A DNA stretch of 64,000 nucleotides from an uncultured Persicobacter sp. (GTDB lineage: Bacteria; Bacteroidota; Bacteroidia; Cytophagales; Cyclobacteriaceae), in the NCBI GenBank assembly GCA_947498325.1, contig CANMKE010000023.1:20397-84396 (forward strand), given 5' to 3'. Within the stretch, counting starts at the first letter, position 1. Each line of letters begins with the position of its first letter. Of this stretch, positions 54,028 to 63,922 are shown piece after piece. The notes under the pieces are model-generated. The model was not told the origin of the DNA. It worked only from the letters and a program-made list of their open reading frames with translations, and made no database searches. The translations under genes were made by a program, and so were the position numbers.

Positions 54028-55200
54028 ATGAAACTTAAAAAAATTTTACCGCTTTTGGCAGCCTTCCTGGTGATGGGCTTTGTGGACATCGTTGGGGTGT
54101 CTGTGGGCTACATCAAGAAGGATTTTCAGCTCTCTGAAAGTGCCGCACAGCTGATTCCCTCGATGGTGTTCATCTGGTTTTTGTTGCTCTCGCTACCGGC
54201 AGGTATTGCGCAACTCAAATGGGGAAAACGCAATGTGCTGCTGTTGGGGATTTTGCTGAATGCGGTGGCCTGTATTCTGCCCATCGCCATGTATGAATAC
54301 AGCAGTATGCTGGTGGCCTTTGCCGTGCTGGGAGCAGGAAACACCCTGATTCAGGTGTCGGTCAATCCACTGATGATGGAGGTTAATGGGGACGACAAGC
54401 TGGCTTCCTGGCTTTCAGCAGGGCAGATTCTCAAATCCGCAGCCTCATTTTGTGGCCCGGTGCTGGTGGCCTTTTTTGCCTTTCAGGCCAATAACTGGCG
54501 ACTGCTGTTTGCCCTTTATGGAGGCATCTCTTTGCTGGTGAGTTTGTGGCTTCTCACGATCGAAAATAAAGTACAGTCGTCTGCACAACCCCTGCCGACT
54601 TTCGCCTCTTGTTTTGGCTTGCTGAAGTTAAAGCCTGTGCGCTTGGCATTCCTCAGTATTTTGCTGTGTGTTGGCCTTGATGTGGGGATGTATGCCAAAA
54701 TTTCAAGCTTTTTGGTGGAGCACCACGACCAAAGTATGGAAATGGGCAGCCTGATGATCAGCATCTACTTTCTTGCCACAATGGGCGGTCGTTTCCTGAC
54801 GACCTTTTTGCTGCAGTTTGTCAAGGAACGGGTGTTTTTCCTGACCGCCCTGGTGGTGGCTTTCGCAGGATTTGTCTTGCTCTTTACTGGTCCGTCCGTG
54901 ATTTTCGCCCAGGTGGGTATCGTGCTGCTGGCTTTGGGTGCGGCACCTATTTTTCCGGTGGTTTTTGCCAAAGTGCTGCGCGAATTCCCTCAGCATGCGG
55001 ATCCTCTGTCAGGCCTGATGATCATGGCCGTTTCGGGAGGCGCTGTGGTGCCGCCCATCATGGGCTATTTAACAGATACCGTAGGGCACTCCTGGAGTCT
55101 GTGTGCGTTATTGTTCTGTATTGCGGTGATATTTTCAATTGCGCTTTTCGATAAAAAGAAGCTTAAAGTTGTCGAAGAAGAATTAGTACATGAAGGTTAA
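54028..55200 (+). CDS. FucP-like MFS sugar transporter
   Basis: 390 residues and about twelve transmembrane helices. MGFVDIVGVSVGYIKKDF at the start, LGAGNTLIQVSVNPLM in helix 4, and SGLMIMAVSGGAVVPPIMGY near the end are signatures of the FucP/HMW sugar:proton symporter branch. It starts 7 bases after the glycosidase stop, so they are co-transcribed. Likely imports the mannose (or related sugar) released by the nearby enzymes. Confidence 0.9.
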   Translation: MKLKKILPLLAAFLVMGFVDIVGVSVGYIKKDFQLSESAAQLIPSMVFIWFLLLSLPAGIAQLKWGKRNVLLLGILLNAVACILPIAMYEYSSMLVAFAVLGAGNTLIQVSVNPLMMEVNGDDKLASWLSAGQILKSAASFCGPVLVAFFAFQANNWRLLFALYGGISLLVSLWLLTIENKVQSSAQPLPTFASCFGLLKLKPVRLAFLSILLCVGLDVGMYAKISSFLVEHHDQSMEMGSLMISIYFLATMGGRFLTTFLLQFVKERVFFLTALVVAFAGFVLLFTGPSVIFAQVGIVLLALGAAPIFPVVFAKVLREFPQHADPLSGLMIMAVSGGAVVPPIMGYLTDTVGHSWSLCALLFCIAVIFSIALFDKKKLKVVEEELVHEG

Positions 55201-55382
55201 TATTGCTATGGTGGCGGCCTGTCATCATCAGGTGGTTCGCCTGCATGGGCGTGTTGATCAACCGCTGTAATATCAATCTTCCTCGGGGCATCATTGCGAT
55301 GACTTCAAATATTTATTGATGCCTGTGCCGATGTCTATCATCCGTGCGGGCATCCTATTTTCCCCCATTGTCATTTTTTATT

Positions 55383-57737
55383 ATGAAGAAGCGATTTTTA
55401 CTTTTTGTTGGGCTTATTATTGGGCTCGTTTACGAAGGGTTTGCTCAGCCGCTGGTCAGTATGGTGAATCCAAATATTGGGGCTTCCCATGCTCGCTGGT
55501 TTTTCTATACGCCCGCCGCTGTGCCTTTTGGTATGGCCAAGCCCGCTCCTTCCACCGATGCCTCCTATGGTAATCGATGGGGATGGGAGGCCGTAGGCTA
55601 TGATAACGAACACCATTCCATCGAAGGATTTTCCTGTTTCCATGAGTTTCAGATCGGAGGTATCAGCCTGATGCCCGTTGTGGGGCAGGGCCCGACAATA
55701 CCCTCTACCCTTGAGCATCCTGATCAGGGCTATCGTTCTCGCTTTGATAAAAATTCTGAAGTCGCTCAGCCAGGCTATTACCGTGTGGTACTCACGGATG
55801 CCCCCATTGAGGCAGAACTGACCGCCACAAAAAGGGTGGCTTTTCAGCGTTTCAATTTCGGCGACGCAACGGATGCACGGCTGATTTTCGATGTAGGCCA
55901 CCAGCAAGGAGAGTCGGGGGAAGTGATGGATGCTTTTGTGCAACAGATCGACGAAAAGCATGTGCAGGGCTATGTAATTACCGCTCCAGAATATGTCAAG
56001 GCGTATCAGCCGGGCGCAACAGTGAAAATGTATTTTTTTGCGGCGCTGGATAAAAAGATTGTCGCTTCGGAGGTTTTCCGTGACGATAAAGTGCTCAGCA
56101 GCCCCATGGCTGGTCAAGGCCCTGGGATAGGTATTCGGTTGAATTTTGGCGACCTTCAAGGGGAGGCCCTGACGGTCAAAATAGGCCTCAGTTACACCTC
56201 CTGTGCCAATGCCGCCAACAATCTTAAAGTGGAGGCGGATAGCATGAATTTTGAGCAGGCCAGAGTGCAGGCTCAAGCAGACTGGGAGCAGGCGCTGGGA
56301 AAAATCACCCTCACGGGTGGTAAAGAGGTGGATCAGCGAAAGTTCTATACGGGTTTGTTTCACGCGTTGCTTGGGCGGGGTTTGAGCAGTGATGCCAATG
56401 GGCAGTACCCCAAAAATGATGGTACCGTAGGGCAAATAGCCCTTAATGCACAGGGAACTCCTGCCTACCATCATTATAATACCGATGCCGTTTGGGGGGC
56501 ATTCTGGAACCTTACCCAATTGTGGTCTTTGGTTTATCCGCAGTATTTTCACGATTTTGTACAAACGCAGCTCGATCATTTTAAGGACAGTGGTTGGCTC
56601 TCGGATGGCTTGGCCGCAGGAAAATTTGTCTCGGGAGTGGGCACCAATTTCACGGGACTTGTGGTCGGTTCAGCCCTTCTGAAAGGTGTGGGGACGTATG
56701 ATGATTCCCTCGCCTATGCGGCAGTCCGAAAAAATGAACTGGAATGGCGGGAGCGCGTTCCTGGGGCGGGCAAGGCCGATGTGAAGGTGTTTGTGGAAAA
56801 AGGCTATGTGCCCCTGAGTTACAACAATAAATATTATTCGGGCTCTGGGGTTGACGGCTCCTCCTTCGGGGCATCGCACACGATGGAATATTCCTTCAGC
56901 GCGCATGCGGCAAAAGCACTGGCAGAGAAACTCGGGCACCCGCAGGATGCCAAAACTTTCGAGCGTCTGTCGCATGGCTGGGAACAGCTTTATGATGCTG
57001 AAACAGGTATGATCCGCCCAATTTGGACTTCAGGGGAAAAGCTTGAGCCCTTTGATCCTAAAGCGGCCTGGGCGGGATTTCAGGAAGGAAATGCCTTGCA
57101 ATACACCTTTTATGTGCCTCATGAGCCTGAGCGATTGATTGAAAAAATCGGGCAGGATCAATTTGTCAGCAGGCTGAACAAGCTGCTTGCTGAGGCGGAA
57201 AAAGGCGCCTTCTGTGGCCATTTTGAAGGAGAGAAAAGTGCTTTTTCAGGGGTTGAGGCAGGTTATAATCATGGGAATCAGCCAAGCCTGCACATGGCGT
57301 ACCTGTTCAATAAGGCAGGCGATTTTGCGGATACCCAATACTGGGTTCGGGCAATTTGCAATGGATTTTATGGATATGACCTCATTCACGGTTATGGATA
57401 TGGGCAGGATGAAGATCAGGGGCAGCTTGGGGCGTGGTATGTTATGGCCTCCATGGGGCTGTTTGACCTTCAGGGCGGCGCCACGGCCGATCCGCAATTT
57501 CAGTTGTCGACCCCACTTTTTGATCGGGTGCATATCAGCCTTGACCAAGATTTCTATCTTGGGAAATCGGTGGACATCGTGCTTAAAGGGGCCAAAAGCA
57601 AAGGAACCTACCTCAGCAAAGCGCAGTGGAATGGAACGCCAGTACGTGATGGGCAGCTTCCGTGGTTTGAGCTTATTCAGGGGGGGATTTTGGAATTGAA
57701 AACCCAAAGCAAGCGCCCTGCACAGCAGCCGTTTTAA
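55383..57737 (+). CDS. GH92-family glycosidase, short form
   Basis: 784 residues from the ATG at 55383, giving the signal peptide MKKRFLLFVGLIIGLVYEGF. No extra N-terminal domain: the GH92 part begins at once (VNPNIGASHARWFFYTPAAV). Landmarks: FSCFHEFQIGGISLMP, AGFQEGNALQYTFYVPHEP (general-acid Glu), and GYGQDEDQGQLGAWYVM (DED base region). It diverges from the first GH92 gene, so it may have another linkage or position specificity. The frame before 55383 is not a believable extension. Confidence 0.9.
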   Translation: MKKRFLLFVGLIIGLVYEGFAQPLVSMVNPNIGASHARWFFYTPAAVPFGMAKPAPSTDASYGNRWGWEAVGYDNEHHSIEGFSCFHEFQIGGISLMPVVGQGPTIPSTLEHPDQGYRSRFDKNSEVAQPGYYRVVLTDAPIEAELTATKRVAFQRFNFGDATDARLIFDVGHQQGESGEVMDAFVQQIDEKHVQGYVITAPEYVKAYQPGATVKMYFFAALDKKIVASEVFRDDKVLSSPMAGQGPGIGIRLNFGDLQGEALTVKIGLSYTSCANAANNLKVEADSMNFEQARVQAQADWEQALGKITLTGGKEVDQRKFYTGLFHALLGRGLSSDANGQYPKNDGTVGQIALNAQGTPAYHHYNTDAVWGAFWNLTQLWSLVYPQYFHDFVQTQLDHFKDSGWLSDGLAAGKFVSGVGTNFTGLVVGSALLKGVGTYDDSLAYAAVRKNELEWRERVPGAGKADVKVFVEKGYVPLSYNNKYYSGSGVDGSSFGASHTMEYSFSAHAAKALAEKLGHPQDAKTFERLSHGWEQLYDAETGMIRPIWTSGEKLEPFDPKAAWAGFQEGNALQYTFYVPHEPERLIEKIGQDQFVSRLNKLLAEAEKGAFCGHFEGEKSAFSGVEAGYNHGNQPSLHMAYLFNKAGDFADTQYWVRAICNGFYGYDLIHGYGYGQDEDQGQLGAWYVMASMGLFDLQGGATADPQFQLSTPLFDRVHISLDQDFYLGKSVDIVLKGAKSKGTYLSKAQWNGTPVRDGQLPWFELIQGGILELKTQSKRPAQQPF

Positions 57738-58003
57738 TATTTTAAGGACTGATTTTAATGATAGTGTATGTTCCATAGTGCTGTAAGCCAAAGGAGTGTA
57801 CACTATTTTTTTGCGCAAGTGGAGGGGTACGTCGCATCGCTATTGATGAAAAATAATTCAAACCATTTCCAAAAACCGAATTTGCAGGAGGATGCTCGGT
57901 TTTTGAATACACTATAGTCAGTTATTTATGTCGAAAATCGAATATTACAAATCATTGCGCCCGATCATTTGTTAGATTTAATGAAAATTAATTCGTTAGA
58001 CTT
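57738..58003. other. Spacer without a gene
   Basis: 266 bases, AT-rich. No terminator-quality hairpin was found after the GH92 gene; nothing else stands out. Confidence 0.4.
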
Positions 58004-58441
58004 ATGACAAAAATTCAGAAAGCAAAGGTGACCGACCTTGAAATGCTGTATCCCTTATTTGCGGAATTGCGTCCGCAGTATGATCTGTTACATTTCAAAG
58101 ATTTGGTCAAACACCAATTCAAGGAAGGTTATCAGGTGATGTACATTCTTGATGGAAAGAAACCAGTGGCCTTGGTGGGCTTTCGGACGCTGCATCAGTT
58201 GGTCAGTGGAAAAACCCTGTTTATCGACGATATGGTTACGGCGCAAAAGCATCGCGGCAAGGGTTACGGGAAGGCGCTGATGATGTGGCTGCAGGGCTTT
58301 TGCTTTGAAAATAATTATGACCACATGGCTGTGAATGCTTCTTTCGAGGAAGTGGAAACTCACCGCTTTTGCCTTAATAATGGGCTGAAAATTGAAACCA
58401 TCCACTTTGGGCGGAAAGTGGCGGAACTGAAGGACGTCTGA
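58004..58441 (+). CDS. GNAT-family N-acetyltransferase
   Basis: 145 residues with the acetyl-CoA binding core LFIDDMVTAQKHRGKGYGKALMMWL (motif A with RGKGYGK). No signal peptide. Substrate unknown. It is followed 73 bases on by an FAD-binding protein gene. Confidence 0.9.
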   Translation: MTKIQKAKVTDLEMLYPLFAELRPQYDLLHFKDLVKHQFKEGYQVMYILDGKKPVALVGFRTLHQLVSGKTLFIDDMVTAQKHRGKGYGKALMMWLQGFCFENNYDHMAVNASFEEVETHRFCLNNGLKIETIHFGRKVAELKDV

Positions 58442-58514
58442 CCTGCAGATCATTCGTAAATACCCAAAGGAGCACAGGTTAAAATAGTGTTCGATCAATC
58501 TTTAATTCAGTTCA

Positions 58515-60239
58515 ATGCAGAAAAAAACACTGGCCATCATTGGCATGGGCCCCCGAGGCTTGTTTGCCCTCGAGCAAATGGTTGAACAACTTCAGCAACA
58601 GCTTGATCACGTACAGATATGGCTGTTTGAAACGGGTTCGGCCTGGGGTTGTGGACCCGTATATGCCCCTTCGCAGCCCGCAACGAACTGGATTAATATT
58701 GCTGAGCGAACCCTCGAACTGCCAGAACGCCCAGCGACCTCCTGCATGGTGGAGGTGCCTGCTTTTCCCTCCTTTCTCGCGTGGGCCGAACAGTGGGATC
58801 AAAAGGAAACAAAGGCCGATGAACAGCCCGATATTTATCCGCCGCGTGCAAAAATTGGGCGGTACCTGCAGGCGCGATTTTACAGCCTGGTATTGCCTTT
58901 GGTACAGCGGCAGGCGGTGCGGTTGTTTCAGGCGGAAGTTTGTGGACTCGAATGGCAGTCTGACCATCTGCGGCTCTCGGTGGGTGGGCAGCAACATTAT
59001 CGTGTGGATGAGGCCCTGCTGACGGTTGGGCATCAGCGTACCGAGCTCGATGAGCAGCTTGATCGTTGGCAATCGGCGACTTCCCTCCCCACGCATTTAG
59101 GGGTGCAGCCTTACCCTGTGTCGGCTTTTCGCGCATGGGATTTCGAAGGAAATGCACCGACAGGTTTGGGGTTGCGGGGATTCGGCCTGGCGATGCTCGA
59201 TGTGGTCAGGGCTGTGGGCGAGTGGAGTGGCCGTTTCGAACAAGATGTTCATGGCCATGTGGTGTATGTGCGGAATAAAAATCAGGGCCTGACCATCTTC
59301 CCTTTTTCCCTCGACGGGCTTCCGCTATCGGCCAAACCGCTCAATGCCGCTCTCGATAAAACTTATGCACCTTCCCCCCGCATCTTGGAGGCCCTACACG
59401 AAGAAGTTGCTCATGGCGCATCGCTGGAGACGGTGGAAAATCTGGATTTTCTTATTCAGCCGATGGCTAAAATTGCGGCGGAAATCTATGTGCAGCATCC
59501 TCAGCGGTGGGCGGAGGATCAGCTTTCCGAAACCGCCGTTGCCGCCCTGTTGGGGGAGTGGCTCGAGCACGATCATTTTGAACATCCATTGATCTTAGCC
59601 CAGTCCAGAGCCGCTGCCCTGGCACTTGCAGATTTTATGGGCATGGCCACAGGGGAGCGGTGGATTACCCTGGATTATTGCATGGGACAGGTTTGGCGAC
59701 ATTGCCAGCTGATGCTCTTTCGGGCGTTGTCTTTCACCAAATGCCCACAGGATATTTTCAATCAGGCGCTGGCATTACACGAGCGAATGAAACGCTATGC
59801 CTATGGCCCGCCTGTTCTTGGGGTGGCGCAAATGCTCGCCATGGTTTCAGAAGGGATTTTAAACCTGAAATATGTAGAAAATCCGCAGGTTGAAGTTGTT
59901 GCCCAAGGCTGGAAAATGCAAAAAGGAGGCAGTGGGGTCTCATTGAAATATATGGTAAATACCGTACTGGACAGCCCGAATATCGCCAAGGTGGCCACTC
60001 CTCTGATCAAGAATTTAAGGTCCGATGAACGGGTAACAAAAGTAGTAGGGGCCTTGGGGTTTCAGGTGAATGAAAATGGTATGCTGACCAATTCAGGTAC
60101 CGATGAGCCTTTAAAAGTGAGTGTTCTGGGGCGCCTGGCGAAGGGGACGATCATTGGCGTAGATTCTTTGGTGGATTGTTTCGGTTCTCGCACCACCACC
60201 TGGGCAAAAGCCTGTGCGGAGCGGCTTTCAAAGCGGTAG
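58515..60239 (+). CDS. FAD/NAD(P)-binding protein (YdhS/HsdR-like family)
   Basis: 574 residues. It begins with a Rossmann motif TLAIIGMGPRGLFALEQM, and further on holds SAWGCGPVYAPSQPATNWINIA and YPPRAKIGRYLQARF, which fit the FAD-NAD(P)-binding family of single-component flavoproteins found in many bacteria with unknown substrates. The C-terminus ends FGSRTTTWAKACAERLSKR. No signal peptide. Its role next to a GH10 xylanase and GH92 genes is not evident. Confidence 0.8.
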   Translation: MQKKTLAIIGMGPRGLFALEQMVEQLQQQLDHVQIWLFETGSAWGCGPVYAPSQPATNWINIAERTLELPERPATSCMVEVPAFPSFLAWAEQWDQKETKADEQPDIYPPRAKIGRYLQARFYSLVLPLVQRQAVRLFQAEVCGLEWQSDHLRLSVGGQQHYRVDEALLTVGHQRTELDEQLDRWQSATSLPTHLGVQPYPVSAFRAWDFEGNAPTGLGLRGFGLAMLDVVRAVGEWSGRFEQDVHGHVVYVRNKNQGLTIFPFSLDGLPLSAKPLNAALDKTYAPSPRILEALHEEVAHGASLETVENLDFLIQPMAKIAAEIYVQHPQRWAEDQLSETAVAALLGEWLEHDHFEHPLILAQSRAAALALADFMGMATGERWITLDYCMGQVWRHCQLMLFRALSFTKCPQDIFNQALALHERMKRYAYGPPVLGVAQMLAMVSEGILNLKYVENPQVEVVAQGWKMQKGGSGVSLKYMVNTVLDSPNIAKVATPLIKNLRSDERVTKVVGALGFQVNENGMLTNSGTDEPLKVSVLGRLAKGTIIGVDSLVDCFGSRTTTWAKACAERLSKR

Positions 60240-60398
60240 GAGGGCGAAAACAGCCCGCTGATGGTGTTCAACGTTTTAAGATTCTTTTCTGCGATTTGTC
60301 CAATTCGTAGTAATCGTCTTGATGTTAAAAGTTTTTTTCACACGAGATTGATCATTTTTATGCTCAAAATCAACCATCACTTTTTATTCTATTTTTTG

Positions 60399-63287
60399 AT
60401 GAAAAAACTTTTTCTACTGTTCACTGCCATGGCTTTTTTTCCTTTTTTGGGGATGGCCCAAGATTGGGAGACCGAAGCCAATGAGCGAATAAATCAGCAT
60501 CGGAAAACAATGCTGACCATCAAGACCCTGAATGTGCCGACCGATGGGGAAACCTCCCTGCGGGTGAAGCTGAAAAAGCATCACTTTCGATGGGGAACCA
60601 CCGTCAATATCAACCAGGTAAAAAGCCTTGAGGCACGGGGTTATGCCCTGGGTTCAGACCATCCTTATTTCAACCATTTCATGAATTTCAATTCCGTAAC
60701 GGTAGAAAATACCGGCAAATGGAAAGGCTGGAGAAATGAGGTCAATCGTGCCCTTTACGGACGGGTTCGAGCGTGGTTCATAGAGCGGGGAATCGACAAT
60801 CGTGGGCATGGGACAATTTGGGAAAGTACCCGATTTAATGCCGTACCCAATGATGTTTTGGCAATGGAAGACCCTGAGGAGATCCGTCAGAGTATTTATG
60901 ATCATATTGAAGATCAGATGGCCGAACTGCAGCATGAGATTTACGAAATTGACCTGGTGAATGAGCCCGTGAATGAGGTGAAGATTGTCAAGGATCTGCT
61001 CAAGCTTTCCGAAGAAGATTACGCAAAAGAGCGTGCAGAATGGTACAAGTTTGCCAGGGAGAAAGCGCCAGATTTGAAGCTGGTCATCAATGAATACAAC
61101 CTGATTCAGTCGGGCAATGATTTTCACCTGCAGTTTGGGGAGTACCTGAATGCGTATATTGATGCCGGTGGACCTGTGGATGTGATTGGTATGCAGGGGC
61201 ATTTTTGGTCCAGCATGCCTGCGGCAGAAGAGTTGCTCAAACGCCTTTCAGAGGTGGCGGTTCATGGTATTCCAATGCACGTTACGGAGTTCGACATGAA
61301 AGAGAGCTCTTATGAGGAAATGGAGCGGATCATGACGGTTTGTTTTGCGGAACCACTGATGGAGGGCTTTACCATTTGGGGAGCTTGGAGTGGGAATCAA
61401 TGGCGAAATAATGGGCCTATTTATAAAGCGGACTGGGAACTGAAGGAAAGCGGAAAAGCATACTTCGACCTGGTGCATGACAAGTGGAGCACTGACCTTG
61501 CTTTTGAAGATGGCGTGGCAGATGAATATCAATTGCGGGTATTTAAGGGGGATTATGACATTATTTTGGAGCATGAGGGCAAGGTGAAGGTTTACCGCCT
61601 GGACGAGGTGATTGATGGTGGACAGATTACGGTTGACTTTGCCGAAGTGAGTGAGCTGAAGCCAAGCGTGAACTTTTCAAGTGTTCCTGCGGAAAGATAT
61701 TGTGTGGATACCGACATGACCATTTCGGCCGCTACTGGTGGGGCGACGGCTGCAAAAGTACGGCTGTTTGTGAATGGTTACCTGTACGCTGAACAGGTGA
61801 ATACGGCAGATGAAGCCAACTTTTCACCAACGTTCAACTGGCTTGCCCAAAGTGCTGGCGATTATGAATTTCAGTTTGAAGTAGAATCGGCCTCAGGCAT
61901 TTTGAACCGCTCAGAGGTGCATCAATGTCAGGTGTTGAACAACAATATTGAGAACAGTTTTTCTGTGCCTGCCGAAAAACAGGGGATGCTCCTGACCTCC
62001 GAAGAGGTATTTGAAATTGAGCTGGACTGGGCAGCGGTTCACCGTGTGGAAAAATTGAGCGTCTATGACCACGAGGGGAACTTGCTTGAGCCTGCATATG
62101 GGGCAAACGAGGCGATTTCTGTCGATCCTGCTGGCCGATTTGGCAATAACCGCTATGTGTTAGTAGGGGAAAATGACTATGGTTGCACCGTCTCGGAACT
62201 GTTGCTGTTTACCTTGCTCAAGGAGGGAGAAACGGAAAACCATATTGAGCTTCAGATCCACCATCAAAACCATGATGTGGAAGAGAAATTAACGGGGGGC
62301 ATTGATATGCTCGGAGATCTTGATATTGGGGAAAATATTGTCGGCCTTTATTTTGAGCATTTCGGCCTGCCGCATGGTGCCGTGGTGGACAGTGCGTTTA
62401 TTCAGTTTTCGAATGACCGTGATGACCGACCAGGCAGTTCGATCATCAATATTTACGCAGACAATTCCGCAGAACCTGTCGATACGCATCGCAACCCCTA
62501 TTTGAGTAAGCGGCCTGCTACAGAAACGGTCGTTCAGTGGGATATTCCTTACTGGGACAAAGCGCAGGATCGTCTTCCTGAACAGCGAACGCCAAATATT
62601 GGGCCGATAATTCAGGAACTGATTGATAACAAAGGGCGCAAACCTTACAGTCCGTTTGTCTTTATCCTGAACCCTGAGGAAGGGGCGGCTAAACGTGCGG
62701 CGACCTCTTATGACCTTTTCCCGAGTCGTGCACCTTCATTATCCATTTACTTCCATGTGGTTTCCTTTGAGAACACCTTTGTGCCTCAGAATCTGCGCTA
62801 TGAACAACTTGCCGAGGATGAGTATAAAATTCAGTGGAACAACATCAGTGATGGGAATTTTACAGGCTATGATTTGTACCTGAATGATGAACAATGGAAT
62901 GATTCCCTGTTGCAGGTGAATGAGGCTGTGCTGAAAGTGCAGGTCTCGGATTACCCTTTAATGCTCACGGCCACCTCCAGTAATATTTATGGGGAATCTT
63001 CGGATTTCAGTGAGGTGCTGACCATCGAGGATCCTCGTCCGCCATTGGTGGCTGATGAAAACCTTTTCGGGCTCATTTCCCCAAACCCCGTGCAGGATCA
63101 ATGTAAGATTCTGCTGGAGGTACCTGTGGCGTATGTTTTGATGGTTGATGCCATGGGACGTAGCCACAAGCGGACGGTGACGGATCAGCAATTGCAATGC
63201 GCTGATTTAAACAGTGGCATTTACCGACTGATGCTTTACAAGGCCGATCATACTTTTATTGGAAAGGTGAATATTCTGAAGCAATAA
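60399..63287 (+). CDS. GH10 endo-xylanase with extra domains and T9SS tail
   Basis: 962 residues from the ATG at 60399, giving the signal peptide MKKLFLLFTAMAFFPFLGMAQ; the frame upstream to 60261 is unlikely. Catalytic GH10 barrel about 30-360 with acid/base Glu189 in LVNEPVNE and nucleophile Glu297 in HVTEFDM. Then beta domains about 420-590, a beta-sandwich about 605-780 with a DNRLRE/CBM96-like look (SAFIQFSNDRDDRPGSS), an Fn3-like segment, and a C-terminal T9SS type A sorting domain (about 885-962, LFGLISPNPVQDQ, LNSGIYRLML). The enzyme probably cleaves beta-1,4-xylan at the cell surface. Confidence 0.95.
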   Translation: MKKLFLLFTAMAFFPFLGMAQDWETEANERINQHRKTMLTIKTLNVPTDGETSLRVKLKKHHFRWGTTVNINQVKSLEARGYALGSDHPYFNHFMNFNSVTVENTGKWKGWRNEVNRALYGRVRAWFIERGIDNRGHGTIWESTRFNAVPNDVLAMEDPEEIRQSIYDHIEDQMAELQHEIYEIDLVNEPVNEVKIVKDLLKLSEEDYAKERAEWYKFAREKAPDLKLVINEYNLIQSGNDFHLQFGEYLNAYIDAGGPVDVIGMQGHFWSSMPAAEELLKRLSEVAVHGIPMHVTEFDMKESSYEEMERIMTVCFAEPLMEGFTIWGAWSGNQWRNNGPIYKADWELKESGKAYFDLVHDKWSTDLAFEDGVADEYQLRVFKGDYDIILEHEGKVKVYRLDEVIDGGQITVDFAEVSELKPSVNFSSVPAERYCVDTDMTISAATGGATAAKVRLFVNGYLYAEQVNTADEANFSPTFNWLAQSAGDYEFQFEVESASGILNRSEVHQCQVLNNNIENSFSVPAEKQGMLLTSEEVFEIELDWAAVHRVEKLSVYDHEGNLLEPAYGANEAISVDPAGRFGNNRYVLVGENDYGCTVSELLLFTLLKEGETENHIELQIHHQNHDVEEKLTGGIDMLGDLDIGENIVGLYFEHFGLPHGAVVDSAFIQFSNDRDDRPGSSIINIYADNSAEPVDTHRNPYLSKRPATETVVQWDIPYWDKAQDRLPEQRTPNIGPIIQELIDNKGRKPYSPFVFILNPEEGAAKRAATSYDLFPSRAPSLSIYFHVVSFENTFVPQNLRYEQLAEDEYKIQWNNISDGNFTGYDLYLNDEQWNDSLLQVNEAVLKVQVSDYPLMLTATSSNIYGESSDFSEVLTIEDPRPPLVADENLFGLISPNPVQDQCKILLEVPVAYVLMVDAMGRSHKRTVTDQQLQCADLNSGIYRLMLYKADHTFIGKVNILKQ

Positions 63288-63396
63288 AAATTTTTAAAGT
63301 AAATTTGTGAATGGCGACTGGTGGAATCTTCCGCTGGTCGCGATTTATACCTTTTCGCTCACTTTTTGTCAGGGCGGTATAAGCATTGAACCCTTC

Positions 63397-63807
63397 ATGA
63401 AAAAAGCACTAACCTTTACTGCCATTTTAATTATAGGCGGAGTCTTGTATTTGAATTATTTAGCAAAGAAATATGATCTAAAACCGCTTCTCAAATATGA
63501 AGATATACGGATGCCAATTGGACTTAATTGTTCAACGGTTCGGATTGGAACATTTGAAACGGAAAAATTCTACATAGAAAGAACAGATAGCAGACAAATT
63601 CATACCAACAAATTAACGGGCGATAAAAAGGAGTATATCGTTAATTGGAAGGGCAATTGCGAATACGTCTTAATTTCTACAATGGATGAAACCGATATAC
63701 TTCGTGTAAAAATAACCGCTGTCAATTCTGACAACTATGGGTGTTATATTATTTCAGATAAACATGCTCATAACTATGCAAATTTTGCATCAATAAAAAT
63801 ACTTTAA
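63397..63807 (+). CDS. Unknown small membrane-anchored protein
   Basis: 136 residues from the ATG at 63397 (the in-frame start at 63307 is less likely). One hydrophobic segment at the N-terminus (KKALTFTAILIIGGVLYLNYL), then a soluble beta-rich domain. No family recognised. It starts 110 bases after the xylanase stop. Base use is more AT-rich than its neighbours, a possible sign of recent acquisition. Confidence 0.5.
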   Translation: MKKALTFTAILIIGGVLYLNYLAKKYDLKPLLKYEDIRMPIGLNCSTVRIGTFETEKFYIERTDSRQIHTNKLTGDKKEYIVNWKGNCEYVLISTMDETDILRVKITAVNSDNYGCYIISDKHAHNYANFASIKIL

Positions 63808-63877
63808 TAAAGAGTATAGAATAGTCTATTTCCATTAGGGGCTGTTGAATAACTTGAATGGTAATTTATATCACCAC

Positions 63878-63922
63878 ATGGAATTGATTCCATCGCCATT
63901 TAACCATGGAATGAATTCCATG
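63878..63922. repeat. Two related palindromes at the window end
   Basis: ATGGAAT-TG-ATTCCAT (63878-63893) and CATGGAAT-GA-ATTCCATG (63905-63922), centres 28 bases apart. Both share the half-site ATGGAAT. They lie after the last gene and may be regulator sites for a gene beyond the window. Confidence 0.5.

Noticed and set aside
55398..56579. Minus-strand ORF of 393 codons
   Set aside because: It is antisense to the second GH92 gene, whose motifs and codon pattern are clear; the antisense product has no recognisable feature.
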